A stretch of 64,000 nucleotides of DNA from Guillardia theta CCMP2712 (GCF_000315625.1 NW_005434670.1:1013564-1077563), one strand, 5' to 3'; counted from the first letter of the stretch, positions 1 through 11,439 are shown. The notes: a model not told the origin generated them from the letters alone. Numbers and translations are program-made.

Positions 1-80
1 GGGAGGGAGGACGGGAGGGAGGACGGGAGGGAGGACGGGAGGGAGGGAGGGAGGGAGGGAGGGACGAAGGGAGGGAGGGA
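1..80. repeat. (GGGA)n / GGAC microsatellite
   Basis: Tandem GGGA units interrupted by GGAC run from the window edge to about base 80. This is simple-sequence DNA; the reading frame beginning inside it has no recognisable protein features. Confidence 0.95.
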
Positions 81-129
81 GCATGGGGGTAGACAGGCAG
101 GAGGCGAGAGGATTTCAGTCTCTGCATTC

Positions 130-520
130 CCTTCAAATTCCCGCCATCGTCACCCCTAACACCACCAACCCTTTTCGAAAAACATACCACCACCTACCCC
201 TTATCTTTTGTCACTACCCTTGTCAACAAACTAGCCCCCTTGTCAGGACCACCACCCGTCCTTTTCCATACTTTACACTAGATACTACCCCCACCCATGT
301 GCTTTCCCTGACCATACGTTGCAACCACTACCCCCTCATCTCCGGTACCACCACGATATTTCACATCCACCCCAACGGGTGTACCCACCCCACATTGACA
401 TTCGTTCTGCTACGCCTCACCTTCCCGAAATCACCCTACCTGGTCAAGATACCTTCTTATCACCGGTACTTACCCAATAAACACGTACCCTACCCCTATT
501 TTCAACACCTTGCCGAAGTC
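130..520. other. C-rich (ACC/ACCCC) intergenic block
   Basis: About 400 bases dominated by words such as CACCACC, ACCCC and TACCC on the + strand, so the minus strand is G-rich. It is the complement-orientation version of the G-rich blocks at 6700, 17150, 47870, 53630 and 61130. An open frame crosses it (83-547) but its translation is low-complexity Pro/Thr/His and is not credible as a gene. From 520 to 1180 I see no gene. Confidence 0.6.
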
Positions 521-1183
521 CTGCAAACATGGTTCAAGGAGCTGTAATGGCGAAGTAGGAAGATCCGCGATGAAAGGGAGGAAGGGAGAAGTGAGGGAGG
601 GAGTAGGAGATGATGAGAGGAGGAAAGGAGAAGGGCATGAGGAGACTCGCTAGCAACAGGAGGGAACAATGAGGGAAAGTGAGATTGGGCTCGGTATCGG
701 AGATCTTTCGTTCGAATTGTAGAGAGCGAAAGATTAGGTGATGAGATGGAGAGAGTGGAAGAAATGCGATGAAAAGGGATTGGATAAAATGTCATGATGC
801 ATTCACTCAGAATATACCATTTCGCAGCCGGTCTGGTTTTGATTTGGTAAGTTATATCTTGTGTCCTGTCCAAGAGCTGGCCAAGTCTTGTTGTGTGCTG
901 TCGTCGACCATCATGTTTTCAAGCATAATCGTTCGTGTCGGAGCAACAAGACATCAACATTGCTGATTTTGGCATGGAAGAAATCACATGTTTGTGATCG
1001 CCTCGGTGCTTGTTTGGTTGGCACTCTCCAGAGGCGAACTACATCAGCACTCGACTTCTTCTTTGCGAACGATCGGCAGTAGGAACCCTTGAGTGAAAAC
1101 ACTTTCTGTTTGCGGTTTCTCTTTCTCGTTGAAGTATCTGCACAAGAAAGTATCAGGTGACGAGCGAGGGGAACCTTTCTTTG

Positions 1184-1966
1184 CTACCCGGTAGTGATGA
1201 TGGTGGGGATTTTGTACAAGTTGCTCGCCGAGATATTGTTGTCGTCGAGATCCAAAACCTTGAGTTATGTCAAATGCAATCCATCGCATCATGATGACCA
1301 TGAATGATGAGGATGATGATGATGAGGATGAGGATGAGGACGAGGATGAGGATGAGGATGAGGATGAGGATGAGGATGAGGATGATGATAGAATTGAGAG
1401 GAGCGAACCTTCAAGGTGCATGCTTCACCCTGCGCTGTCAGCTCCTCGATAATATCCAGCGCTCCCTTGTCTCCTCTGCAAGAACGTCATCCGGCCATCA
1501 TGCACACAGTCTGCATGGAAGCAGGGACAACATCGAGTTGTATCCTAGATAGAGCTCTCTCAGCGTCTCATGCCCCTTTGCCGCCTTCACGATCTCGGCA
1601 GCCCCCCGCGGTCCGATGGAGTTCAAAGACAAGTAGAGCTCCTAGGAGGGAGGCGGGTCAGTCGTGTTAGGAAGACAGCGGCGGAGCTGCGGTAGATGCG
1701 TCGTCATAATGGTAGGGAAGGGGGAGGGAGGGAGGGAGGGAGGGAGGAAGCAACTGTTTTCTTTACCGCAACACTTCTGTTCGCCTTCAGCGCATTTGCA
1801 ATGGCGACCGCGCCGTCATCGCCGAAGCCGATCCTCCGAGCGACGAGGATGTTGCAGCTGGTGGGAGAAGATCGCGATCAACGTTTGAACTGCCCCACGA
1901 GATCGCCATGGGTGGGATACCTGTGTGAGCGGAGACTGTCTACCGCGTCCTTGAGACTGTGAACCA
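1184..1966 (-). CDS. Leucine-rich-repeat protein (ribonuclease-inhibitor type), 5' end unresolved
   Basis: Spliced minus-strand exons read as consecutive ribonuclease-inhibitor-type LRRs. Exon 1767-1857 encodes IGFGDDGAVAIANALKANRS. The exon ending at 1641 encodes ELYLSLNSIGPRGAAEIV and then LRELYLGYN. After a 56-nt intron comes the SIGDKGALDIIEEL repeat, and the last exon gives VLDLDDNNISASN before a TAG at 1184-1186. Phases match across these introns (for example AT|A restores Ile before GDKG), which strongly supports the model. A candidate upstream exon at about 1921-1966 (VVHSLKDAVDSLRSHS) joins in frame, but the initiator was not found. Such proteins usually act as protein-interaction scaffolds; no specific partner can be inferred. 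The intron before the last exon carries a GAT/GAG microsatellite. High confidence that LRR coding exons exist, low confidence in the full extent. Confidence 0.6.
1304..1389. repeat. (GAT/GAG)n trinucleotide repeat
   Basis: Imperfect GATGAG repeats inside the last intron of the LRR gene. Both strands give long open frames (poly-Asp/Glu or poly-Ser), which are artefacts of the repeat. Confidence 0.9.
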
Positions 1967-2369
1967 CCTTCAACGGCCATCAGTCGCTCCATGAAAGCTG
2001 ATTGCTCCTCCTCTACACGCCCTTCCTGTTCGCTTTTCCAACCCTTCGTCTTGTTACTGCATGATACTCTGTCACTGCGGCTCTTCCTGATCTTTGTGCT
2101 CCTCCTCCTCCTCCTCCTCATACTGCTCGAGTGTTCGCACCTGCTGCATCGAATCTTCCCGGGCAATATGCTCGGAGATAAGGGTGGGTACTTTCGTTGA
2201 AACACCGGTTCGAACTAATTTGAAGGTACGGGTGACGGATAATTTTGATAGGCCTGGGTAGGGTACTCATACCTTGAAAAGTTTGACAAGGATGGGCGGC
2301 AGTATGGCAAGGTAGGGAGTATAGCAGGCAGGTAGCGACTCGGTGAGTCAGGGAGGGAGGGAGGGAGGG

Positions 2370-2370
<1 letters not shown>

Positions 2371-2438
<68 letters not shown>

Positions 2439-2439
2439 G
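2371..2439. repeat. (GACA)17 microsatellite
   Basis: Near-perfect tandem GACA units preceded by (GGGA)n. Between about 1970 and 2700 I see no other supported gene; this sits in the gap between the LRR gene and the 3' end of the guanylyl cyclase gene. Confidence 0.95.
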
Positions 2440-2703
2440 GACGGAGGAGAGAGGGAGAGGAGGTAGAGAGGGAGGATAGGGATTCCGTGGGCAAACTGGA
2501 CGCCGAAAGGAGGAGGGTGTGGATCAACACTGACTGCATTCAGCCATGTGGGAGCGAAGAGGAGGTGCAAGCTCAGTTATGCAGGATTAGAGGCATGAAA
2601 CCGTCAGGATACTCATTCAAATCTCTTTCATTAACTTATGAAATATGACAGCATCTACATGGGAATCAACCCTTGACCTATAGTACACCAGCACCATCCC
2701 ATG

Positions 2704-5700
2704 TTAGAATTGGATGACACTGTTGAACCTGAACAGGCTCGTCCTCCTCTTTCGTTCCTCTTTCCCCTGATGGACACTCAGCGGCTGGTTGAGATCAACG
2801 AGAACGGGGCGGGAGGAGGAGGGGAAGGGGGAGGAGGGGAGGGGAGAGGAGGGAGGAGGGAAAGCGAGTCACCTTCGACATGATTGAGGGCGCTCTCTGA
2901 ATTTTCTCGTTGAGAAATGCTGGATCGAGAGCAAAGTCCCACTTCATTGGGAAGCGAGAGATCCAGAAGGTCTTCATGAACCCCTTCCCCTTGACGAGCA
3001 CGTCCCCTCTTGACGTCAAGAAGACGTCCTGCTCCATGCTCTTGAGCTGCTTCCGCAGGATCCTCGCCGTCTCCTGCTCAGACATCATCACGCAGGGTAC
3101 GAAGTTCACCTCGACTCACCTCCGTGCACTGGATCTTGCCGGGGATAGAAGTCGACTCCATTCGTGAAGCAGTGTTCACCGCGTCCCCGAAGAGCGTGTA
3201 CTTAGGCCGCTGCTTCCCGATGACGTTGGCGACCACCGGGCCCGAGTGGATCCCGACTCTGATCTTGAGGGTCCCGAGCTCCGGCGCGTCCTCGTCCTGG
3301 AGGGTGGTAGACGCGCACTCGATGGCGTCCAGTGCGAACCTGGCGATGCGGACCGCGTGATCTTCGACCTGATCCTCGAGGAGGTTGGTGACGGCCATGT
3401 ACGCGTCTCCTATCGTCTCGAGCTTGAAGACCCCGTGAGCCTGCGCGAAGCTGTCGAAGTTGGAGTAGAGGCGATCCAGGAACTTGGAGACTTTCCAGGG
3501 CTCCAACTTGGAGCTGATGGTCGTGAAGTTGACGATGTCAGAGAAGAAGATGGTGACGACCTCTCGTCTCTCCGGCTCGATCGGCTTCCCGTCCTTGAGC
3601 GCGTCAGCGATGTGTCTGGGCAAGACATCATAGAGGAGGCTGTTGGCCCTCTTGAAGCTCTCCCTCATGATCGACTCGCGATGGATCGATCGCGCTATGG
3701 GGCTGAGAAACTCCTCCCGGGAGTCGAGAGCTTTGAGCCTGCGAGAGATCTCGGGGAAGAGCGGGCGGTACTCGGGCTGCTTGTGCCAGCAGTCCTTGAT
3801 CAATCCCAGGATCTCGCCAGGGACGTTGGGAGGGAGGGAGGGTCTTTTGTCCACCTCCCTTCCCAGGTCAGCGACTTCCCGGAGGACGGTGCTGATGTCC
3901 TCCCCTTCGTAAGGATCCTTGCGGCTGTAGATTTCAGAGAGGAGGATGCCGAAGGCGTACGAGTCGTTCTGGACGGTGAAGTCGCCGCCGTTGATCACCT
4001 CAGGGGCGAGCCAGGCAAAGGAGAGCTGGCCCAGCTTCTCCTTCTGGGACAGGCCGAAGTCTGTGATCTTGGCTCGGAAGTTCTCGTCAATGAGAACGTT
4101 CTGAGACTTGAGGTCCTTGTGACATATGACGGGGTTCGAGTTGTGGAGGAAGATGATGCCGCTCGTGATGTCCTGCAGCAAGTCAAGCATGATCTCTGTC
4201 TCCAGCCTGACTGTGTTGTTCCTCAACAAGTCGTAGAGCGACCCGTACTCCATGTACTCCAGCACCAGCGACGAGCCAGAGCGACCAGCCGTCACTGCTC
4301 CGATCACCGTTGTGATGCATGGGTGCCTGACGCGCGAGATCATGCGCATGTCATGGAGGAAACATTTCCTCAGAGAGTTCTCAGCTCCAACATCGCTGAT
4401 CCTCCGCTTGATCCTGAAGATGTAGCTGGACAGGTTGCAGGAAGTGGATGCTTCGGAGTCATTTTGGGACACGTCCTTGAAAAAGCTCGACGGGCAGTGC
4501 AAGTTAGCGTAAGGGAGGTGCTTCTTGACCGCTACTGTGGATCCTCGGTAATATCCCTGGATGATTGGGCCCAGCAGGCCTTCACCTAGCACGAGAGGAG
4601 GCTCGTCGAAGTGAATCTCCTTGGGGTCGATCTTCCAGAAGTTGTCGGCGTTGGCCTTCTTGTACTTGATGAACGAGTACACCAGCAGCAGGATGGACAA
4701 GCTGACAGGCACCACGATGGCAAGAGCGAGGTACGCGACGTTCATGTTGTGACTGCAAGTCAAGACAAGGCCGTTGTTGATCTGTGCTACGATGACCTTG
4801 GATGCCCAGGAGGACCGTGGCTCCTGCGTGTGGACGACAGTTGTCACCTGCCCCCCGAGCCAATCGGCGATCACGGTGAGCTCGAGGTTTGACTTCTGGA
4901 TCAGCAGGTAACTGAGAGCAAGTCAGATCGCCGCCAACATGACTCTTCGACAGCATACCTCCAGCCGATTCGGTCAAGGTTCGAGTCGAACGACACCTCT
5001 CCCGACGCCCCCTTGAAGCTCACTCGCCCCAGCGCGCTCCTCACCACCTCCCCGTCCCGCACGTCTTGACCCCCCTCTACAACCTCCGCATAAGCGTGCG
5101 CAAGCGCCAGCACCGCGTCGTACGCAAACGCGATCCGAGGGTTCTCGATGAAACGCGCCTCCCCCGGGTACGAGCCCGGCCGCGTCGCCTCCCAGTACGA
5201 CTGCAGCTCCTTGAGCTTGGGGTTGCTGCTGTTGATGCCTATGCGGAGCCCCAGGTAGCCCTCAGGCAGATACCGGTTGTCAAGCGAGCTCGCCGACCAG
5301 CTCCCCAGCCAGATCAGCTTCCCCGACAGCCCCGTCGCGTTCGCTGCCGCGAAGATCTCCTTTGCATCGCTCGCGTGCACGCACAGCACCAGCACCCGCG
5401 ACCTCCCGCACTTGGCTGCGATGTCTCTGAGGAGGCTCTTGGTCGCCTCCAGGTCGTTCATCGCCCACGTGTGCACGGCCTCTACCGCCACGCCCTTCTC
5501 CGACGCCACCTGCCCGAAGCGCGCGGCCAGCCCCATGCAGTACTCATCGTCGCAGCGGACGACCTGGCAGCTGGTCCAGCCGAGGAAGCTCACGAGGTCG
5601 GCCATGGCCATGCCTTGGAGGTCGTCGGAGGGGCACACGCGAGCAAAATAAGGGAAGAGAGAGCGGTTGGAAAGATCTTTGTGCGTTGCTGAGTAACTGA

Positions 5701-6103
5701 GAGTGATCAACTTGTTTGCGTTGAGGTAAGATCGCATGGCGAACACATCCCTGCTCCACGGAGGGCCAACAAACACACTCGCGTTGACACTGATCGACTG
5801 AAACAGGTTCAAGATTGCATTCTGCCAGATGCTGTTGACGTCAGATGTCTCCACTCCGTATCTGAACGTCTGCAGAAGCCTCAGAGCCGTCAGATCGATC
5901 GCGTCCACTGTAAAATTTTGTGGCAAGGAAGGGAATTGCAGGTTTGCCATGGTCGTGGCTATGGTCATGGATTCAAGAGATTCATGGTCGATGTCAAACT
6001 CACTTGCTGTTAGACCGCCAAACTGGTACGAATGACTGATAGGCAAGTCTGGCAAAATCAAGGAAATTGCAAGCCATGACAGCAGGAAAGGCCTGCTGAT
6101 CAT
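2704..6103 (-). CDS. Receptor guanylyl cyclase (ANF-type ligand domain, TM, kinase-like domain, class III cyclase)
   Basis: Predicted single-pass membrane receptor that would turn an extracellular ligand into cGMP. Exon 1 (4959-6103) starts with a signal peptide (MISRPFLLSWLAISL) and continues as a periplasmic-binding-protein/ANF-receptor fold. A 47-nt intron (4912-4958) joins W|SYLLIQKSNLELTVIADW. The next exon holds a TM helix (MNVAYLALAIVVPVSLSILL), a protein-kinase-like domain (LGEGLLG, VAVKKH, CHKDLKSQN, DFG, APEV) and a class III cyclase (FSDIVNFT, ETIGDAYM, LFGDAVNTASRMEST). A 46-nt intron (3074-3119) leads to the cyclase end (VKGKGFMKTFW). An 88-nt intron (2785-2872) leads to a short basic tail ending at TAA 2704. 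The Glu in ETIGDAYM favours GTP; the usual Cys of GC enzymes before LFGD is Thr. The kinase-like domain keeps the Lys, Asp, Asn and DFG residues, unlike animal GC receptors, so it could be active. The start is chosen for the signal peptide. Confidence 0.88.
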
Positions 6104-6258
6104 GACACCTTTCAGTCCAGTGGACAGGATGTCCTTGTTTCTTCAATGGTATTCCTGCATGGTTGTCTCCTCCGAAACTACTTGTGGTGAGCCGAAGGAC
6201 GATTTCTCTTATCTTCTGGAATGTCAAATCAGCGATTTGATACAAGACGATGACAAAC

Positions 6259-6260
6259 GG

Positions 6261-6332
<72 letters not shown>

Positions 6333-6334
6333 CA
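6259..6334. repeat. (GGCA)19 microsatellite
   Basis: Perfect tandem GGCA units about 155 bp upstream of the guanylyl cyclase start codon, so they may lie in its promoter or 5' UTR. The open frames across it are repeat artefacts. Confidence 0.95.
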
Positions 6335-6699
6335 AGGTTCGAGGGCGATTTAATGGTATTGCCGGGTATTGAGCTTGCAAGACTGATTGAACACTTATCA
6401 ACAACGACAGGAGGTCTGGGTCTTCCTCAAGGAGGTGGGAGCAGGTGCGAGGATGCGAATACATGCAAGGGTAGAGGTGACATGCAGGGTCAGAGAGAGT
6501 TGAAGCGTGTCCTTATCTGGAAAGAACTGATGTAAAGGGACAGGAAGAGACAAAAAGATGGGATACGAGGCACAGAGGCAGCGAGGAGGAGCAGAACTGA
6601 TCGTAAGAGCATGATCGTAAGTCATGGGGGAAAGAAGAAGGCAAAGGAGGGCTGGAGACAACGAGGGCAGGATGCAGCATCATTTCATAGGCGGAAGTC

Positions 6700-6990
6700 T
6701 ATTTCCCACCAGGGTTGGGGTAGGGGGGGGGTACTCCCCCAAGAAGACGATTGGGGAGTAGTAGGGTACCAGAGGTCGTAAACATAGTGTAAAGTCCAAT
6801 TTCAGGGTGGGGTGGGGTGGGATGGGTCATTGTCCGAGCTACGGCCAGTCGAGTACCCTACCCCCACGTCAAAGGATCCTTGATGACGATACCCTGACCA
6901 CCGTCTGACCGGCTATTGAGACTGATATGGAGGGGTGATAGCACATATTTAACTACCCCACCCCTTGGTGGACTCCGTTCCCTACACCTG
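6700..6990. other. G-rich/C-rich GGGGT block in a gene-free region
   Basis: Contains GGGGTAGGGGGGGGGTAC, GGGGTGGGGTGGG and, further on, the opposite-strand CTACCCCACCCC. It belongs to a recurring class of intergenic blocks. It is followed by AT-rich DNA at 7000-7090. From 6340 to 8000 I find no supported gene. Confidence 0.6.
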
Positions 6991-7704
6991 ATTACGAAAG
7001 GCTTCGTTTTTTATCTTTTTAAAATAGATTATTTATCTTTCGGGAACTCTCCTAAATATCTGTATTAGAATTCAAAACTTATACTATAACTTTGAAAGGG
7101 TCGCCCAAGAAACTGTCTAAGATCAAGATTGATCCTAGTCCGACTAGGAAGCAGTAGCCGCCACCACGGGCGGAGAAAAGGGTAGACGACAAGAAGAGCA
7201 TGGTGGGCATGGCAAAGATGAGAAAAACAACAGCTGTCTACGAATAGAAGTATCTTGAAGGTTTCGAAGTTCGATGTTTAAGAATGAACAATCCAAGGAA
7301 AGCTCCAGGAATGATACTTGAGACTGTGCCAGAAGGAGGAGGTGATGTTCAAGAACCAAGAAAGAGAACAGAAGCAAAATGCAGAACTAGAACAAAATTA
7401 GAAGATGCTTGAACGGAAGAGCAAGACTTTGGGAACAAAAAGAGCAACGGTGTTGTGGCCCCTCTGCTCGCGGGTAGATGATCAACGCTTTTTCAGTGCG
7501 AAATCATTGAGCCAAAACAAGTGGGATGAGTAGGATGTGTGTAGGTAGAGAGAAGAACAATATACGCTCAAATTAATCTCAGACTGCAGCGACATGTGTC
7601 AAATCTAGAATTGATCCAGGGTCCTGTGCAGTGTATAGCTGCAGATAGAAGGTGGCGGGAGTGAAGTCTTGTCTACACGGTTGTGCTGGAGAGATTAGAA
7701 GAAG

Positions 7705-7808
7705 TTTTCTGATGGTGTCTCTGACTGATGACGGAATGACACATGAGATTTGGAGAAGGTTTTCTGACGGTGTCTCTGACTGATGACGGAATGACACATG
7801 AGATTCGG
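7705..7808. repeat. Two tandem copies of a 55-bp unit
   Basis: Two nearly identical copies, each beginning TTTTCTGA(T/C)GGTGTCTCTG and ending CACATGAGATT. The period is 55 bp and the second copy is slightly truncated. It is non-coding as far as can be seen, just downstream of the VPS2 gene. Confidence 0.85.
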
Positions 7809-8005
7809 AGATTAGAGTGAGTGAACAATGAATGATCGGGCATCTGAGATTGACATGGTAAAATTCATTAAAAATGAAGAAACGATGCACTCCCCTTTGC
7901 CTGGCTACTGGTCGAATCCTACTCTGTCAAAGCAAGTTTACCCGCACTAACTGAAGGCAAGCAGTACTTTGTAGATCCCCATGATTCCAACCAGAGTCGG
8001 CTAGC

Positions 8006-9185
8006 TCAGCCTTTCAATGCTGCTAGCCTGCTTTCCAGATCGTCTATCTCGTCCTTCTCGCTCACACCCTGTATCTCACAGACTCAGTGGAAGCCGCACA
8101 GACTGAACCATGTTCGGACCTGATCGCGGGCGGGCAGTGCACCGCGTGAGGGGTTTGCGACTTGCGAAGCAAAGTCGATCCCGATCTCATCCAGCACCTG
8201 CAGGGACTCGTAGTCAACAACTCGAGGAGGATGAGGCAAGAGAAGTCAGGGGCGCTCACCTGCTGGGTTAACGAGTCTGCTTCCTCCTCGAAGCTGATGA
8301 AAGGAAGCCGTGAGACAGCAGCACAATAGGGAGTGACCACAAGAGGGGAATAGAAAACATGCGAGGGAGAGATGAGTTGGTAGAAGGAGATCTGGAGGGG
8401 ATAAAGCATCATTGGGAGCAGAATTCACCCGTCTTCATCAAACATGCTTTCCAATGCCTCATCGAGCATGTCCTGTAAGGAGTTCAGTGCTTATCAAAAC
8501 GTTCAAATTTTCGAGAACCTGTTTGCTGTCAGAGATCTCGCTCTCTCTCTGGAATTCTTGCATGACTCTGTTCATTTGCTCGATGTCAACTGCACAAGAA
8601 TCAGAACCACAACAAGAGATCGCAGCTGAGCAATCACGACAAGCGTTGAAACCCTTCTTTCTCACCTTGCGCATTCATCTTGCCCATTGCCTTAGATATC
8701 CCCGCCATGCTCTGTACCATCTTCTGCTGAGACGCGGCAAGCTACACACGGTAAACATGCAGATTAGCAAACTCGATCGATCAAGTCTTTCATCACCGTC
8801 ATGGAGTTTCTGACTCCTTGCACTTGACTTTTCATGCTAGTCATTCTATTCTGTAAACATTTGTAGGATGAGCAATGTGGCAGGTATGCATGTTGGGCTC
8901 ACCTGCTGCTCTCGGACTCTGACGAGCTGCTTTGCTAAAGTCTTTACAATCTTGTCTTGCCCTTCCTGCACACCCATGGATAATCACAGGGACGCGAGGA
9001 TTCTCAACGCGAAAGTTCGCTGAAAATACCTTTGCTGCCTTCTTGATCTCGATCACAAGCTGTCTTTCCTCGCGCTGGAGGGCCATTTTTTCTCTTTCGA
9101 TCTCGCGCTCATTCTTCTTGATTTCTCTGCCTTGCTGCTTTGCCACTTCCTTGATGTCTTGCTCCTTCTTGCCAAAGATTCGCAT
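8006..9185 (-). CDS. VPS2: ESCRT-III subunit VPS2/CHMP2
   Basis: Snf7-family ESCRT-III protein of about 212 aa (human CHMP2A is 222), expected to help build membrane-constricting filaments at endosomes and in cytokinesis. I assembled nine exons with consistent phases. They give MRIFGKKEQDIKEVAKQQGR with a basic, charged N-terminal helix, then KIVKTLAKQLVRVREQQ, NRMTSMKSQVQGVRNSMT, MAGISKAMGKMNAQ, IEQMNRVMQEFQRESEISD, DMLDEALESMFDEDG and VLDEIGIDFASQVA. The C-terminus is a MIT-interacting motif (DDLESRLAALKG) before the TGA at 8006-8008. The order and spacing match CHMP2 throughout. Introns are 46-120 nt. The last donor reads GTCCGA, which is non-consensus, although the reading frame requires it. 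The start ATG at 9183-9185 is the first Met giving the family N-terminus. Region 9186-9820 upstream contains no supported gene. Confidence 0.9.
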
Positions 9186-9820
9186 TTTCCTTCCTCCACC
9201 TTCACTGCACGACAAAGAAAATTTCAGAGCCCGCACTCTCGAGACCGAGCATCAACTAACAATCATTCCTTCCCTCTCTCATCGTCATTGTCGTCAATAC
9301 TCATACAATTCCTCTCTCATACCTCTTCCAAACCAAAACTGACCACTCCGGCCTTGAAACTTTTTTCGCCTCAAAACACTTCTAGAAGCTTTTCTGCCGC
9401 AAACTCCAATATGCATTCTCCTGTATCTCTGCCTGACTCTCCGTGTCCTGCTCTCTGGCTTTCGAACCATTTCTCCTCTCCTCCTTCCGCAATGCCTCCA
9501 CGCCCCTTTCGCTTCCTGGCGTCCTCCCGTATGACCATCGAGCGAAAATGTACTACAGCTGAAGCTGGTTCAACGCACGAGCCCGCCTCACGGAAAATTT
9601 CCGAGAGAAAGGAGGGCAGCAACAATACTGTTCCAGCTGGCTATGGCAAGAGTCAAATAAGTGTGTGCAGATGTATACTTCACTCATTCTGCTCAACACA
9701 ACCTTATCTCTGTTTACGGTGTAAACTTGGTAACATACAGAGTTTGTTTTCATGAAGTGGTCAACATATCTCACCAATACTGCACAACTGCTGCAGTCCC
9801 CTGTTGCAACTCTATCCGTC

Positions 9821-11182
9821 TTATCTTGTTCTGTTCTCAATCTTCTCAAACATCTCCAGCGCAAGGAGGATCGCTCTGTCCATATTGATGTATTTGTAAG
9901 TTGCCAACCTTCCAACAAAGAAGATTGAGCTCTTCTTCTCCGCTTCGTTTGCCAGCTCCTTGTACTTGTCATACAGAGCAATGTTTGTCTTCTTGGGTAC
10001 AGGGTAATAAGGCTCTCCATCATCAGTGCTGAATTCCTTGACTATAACCGTGAAGTCACTTTTCTGCCATAAGAAATGTTTATATTCCACAATGCGCGTG
10101 AAAGGGACGTTAGGCTCCGGGTAATTCACGACAGAAGCTGGTTGAAAGAAGCCTGAATTGCGCAAGACCGTCTTCTCGAACCGGATGCTGCGGTATTCTA
10201 ACTTTGGCAACCCTTCTTTTGAGAAATAGGAGTCGATGGGTCCCGTGAAGAATGTTTTGCCGCATTTGAGATCCTTGAGAGCGAAGTAGTCCGTGTTAAG
10301 CTGGACTGTGATCTTGTCGCTGCGGAGGATCCGCTCGAACCACTTGGTGTATCCGTGCTTCGGCAGCGCTTGAAACCTGTCGGAAAAGTACCTCTGGTCG
10401 AAGTCGTTCCTCACGGGGATTCTTGCAGTAACTAGTGGCTCCAGCTCGCTCGCATCCTTGTCCCACTGCTTCTTCGTGTAGCTTGCAAAGATCTTCTGGA
10501 ATAGGACGCTTCCAACCCGGCTCTCAGCCATCTCTTTCGCATTCGCACAGTTTCCGTCGCATTTCTTCTGAATGGAGTTCAACCAACTTGTCATCTCAGA
10601 AGTGTTGCGGAAGTTCAAACCGAACAACGAGTTCACCGTGTTGATGTTCACGGGCACAGGCACAAGCTTCCCGTCCACCACAGCTCTGACTTCATGATCC
10701 CATCGGATCCATGGAACCTCCTCATGCCACTGGTTGACGTATCTCCACACCTTCTCAGAGTCTGTGTGGAAGAGATGCGCACCATAGAGATTCATCAATA
10801 TGCCCGTTTGCTCATCAACGTAGTCGTAACAGTTGCCCCCTATGTGCGATCTCTTCTCAATCACCACCACCTTCTTGTGAAGAACGTTGGCATAGCGCTC
10901 TGCTAGGACGGCTCCACTCAGTCCCGCTCCCACAATGCAGACGTCGTAGTTGAGATCACTGAGGTGTTGCGGAGGCTGTTTCGGGGCAACTTTGGAAGAC
11001 TTGCGGAAAGATGAAGACAACATGACGAACGAGACGTGGTACATGGATATTCCGAAGAGAACAAACAAGAACAAATATGACCTTGACCGCTTCACTCGTC
11101 CGCGCATCATGCTCGATGGAAAACTCGTGAAGTTCTTAACCATCGCAGAAAACTTCCCGGGCAGGTGAGAAGGATCAGTCAA
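9821..11182 (-). CDS. glf: UDP-galactopyranose mutase with N-terminal membrane anchor
   Basis: Flavoenzyme that interconverts UDP-galactopyranose and UDP-galactofuranose, the precursor of galactofuranose in glycoconjugates. It is a single 453-aa frame. The N-terminal ~75 residues are extra: a basic stretch followed by one hydrophobic helix (SYLFLFVLFGISMYHVSFVM) and a linker. The catalytic part starts with the FAD-binding DVCIVGAGLSGAVLAERYA and VIEKRSHIGGNCYDY, then NLYGAHLFHT, PVRNDFDQRYFSDRFQALPK, and near the end FFVGRLATYKYINMDRAI, all UGM signatures. The anchor implies a type II protein of the Golgi/ER, whereas characterised UGMs are soluble; that topology is inference. A second Met (MVKNFTS) 14 codons in could also be the start. 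It lies on the same strand as VPS2, with 635 bp between them. Confidence 0.92.
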   Translation of the reverse strand: MTDPSHLPGKFSAMVKNFTSFPSSMMRGRVKRSRSYLFLFVLFGISMYHVSFVMLSSSFRKSSKVAPKQPPQHLSDLNYDVCIVGAGLSGAVLAERYANVLHKKVVVIEKRSHIGGNCYDYVDEQTGILMNLYGAHLFHTDSEKVWRYVNQWHEEVPWIRWDHEVRAVVDGKLVPVPVNINTVNSLFGLNFRNTSEMTSWLNSIQKKCDGNCANAKEMAESRVGSVLFQKIFASYTKKQWDKDASELEPLVTARIPVRNDFDQRYFSDRFQALPKHGYTKWFERILRSDKITVQLNTDYFALKDLKCGKTFFTGPIDSYFSKEGLPKLEYRSIRFEKTVLRNSGFFQPASVVNYPEPNVPFTRIVEYKHFLWQKSDFTVIVKEFSTDDGEPYYPVPKKTNIALYDKYKELANEAEKKSSIFFVGRLATYKYINMDRAILLALEMFEKIENRTR

Positions 11183-11439
11183 GACTTGACTTGCCCAGCT
11201 TTCAAGTTCTGTTCCTTCCCTAACGTAGAATCTACTCTCACTTCAGCTCTTGTTTTTGTAGTCAGCTCAGAAGAGAAACTTCGGGCATACCGTCATGCAT
11301 CGAATCGCTCCTCCTTATCCTTGTTGCTCCTTCCCCTCCCCCACCTGGCTCCTGCTCCCGCCACACTCGCGCTCTTTATAACTTTTACTTACATTTTAAC
11401 TCATTTTATCTCAATCCCGGCTTGCCTCAGTGAGTTCGG

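Noticed and set aside
3246..4589. 447-codon open frame on the + strand, opposite the guanylyl cyclase
   Set aside because: It is antisense to the conserved kinase and cyclase domains; it results from the codon bias of the real gene and has no recognisable motif.
7890..7960. tRNA-like B-box (GGTCGAATCC) near 7905
   Set aside because: No matching A-box, acceptor stem or anticodon arm could be folded around it; no convincing tRNA was found anywhere in the window.
9132..9755. 207-codon + strand frame upstream of VPS2
   Set aside because: Ser/Pro/Leu-rich translation without domain features; it overlaps VPS2 exon 1 in antisense and lies in its promoter.
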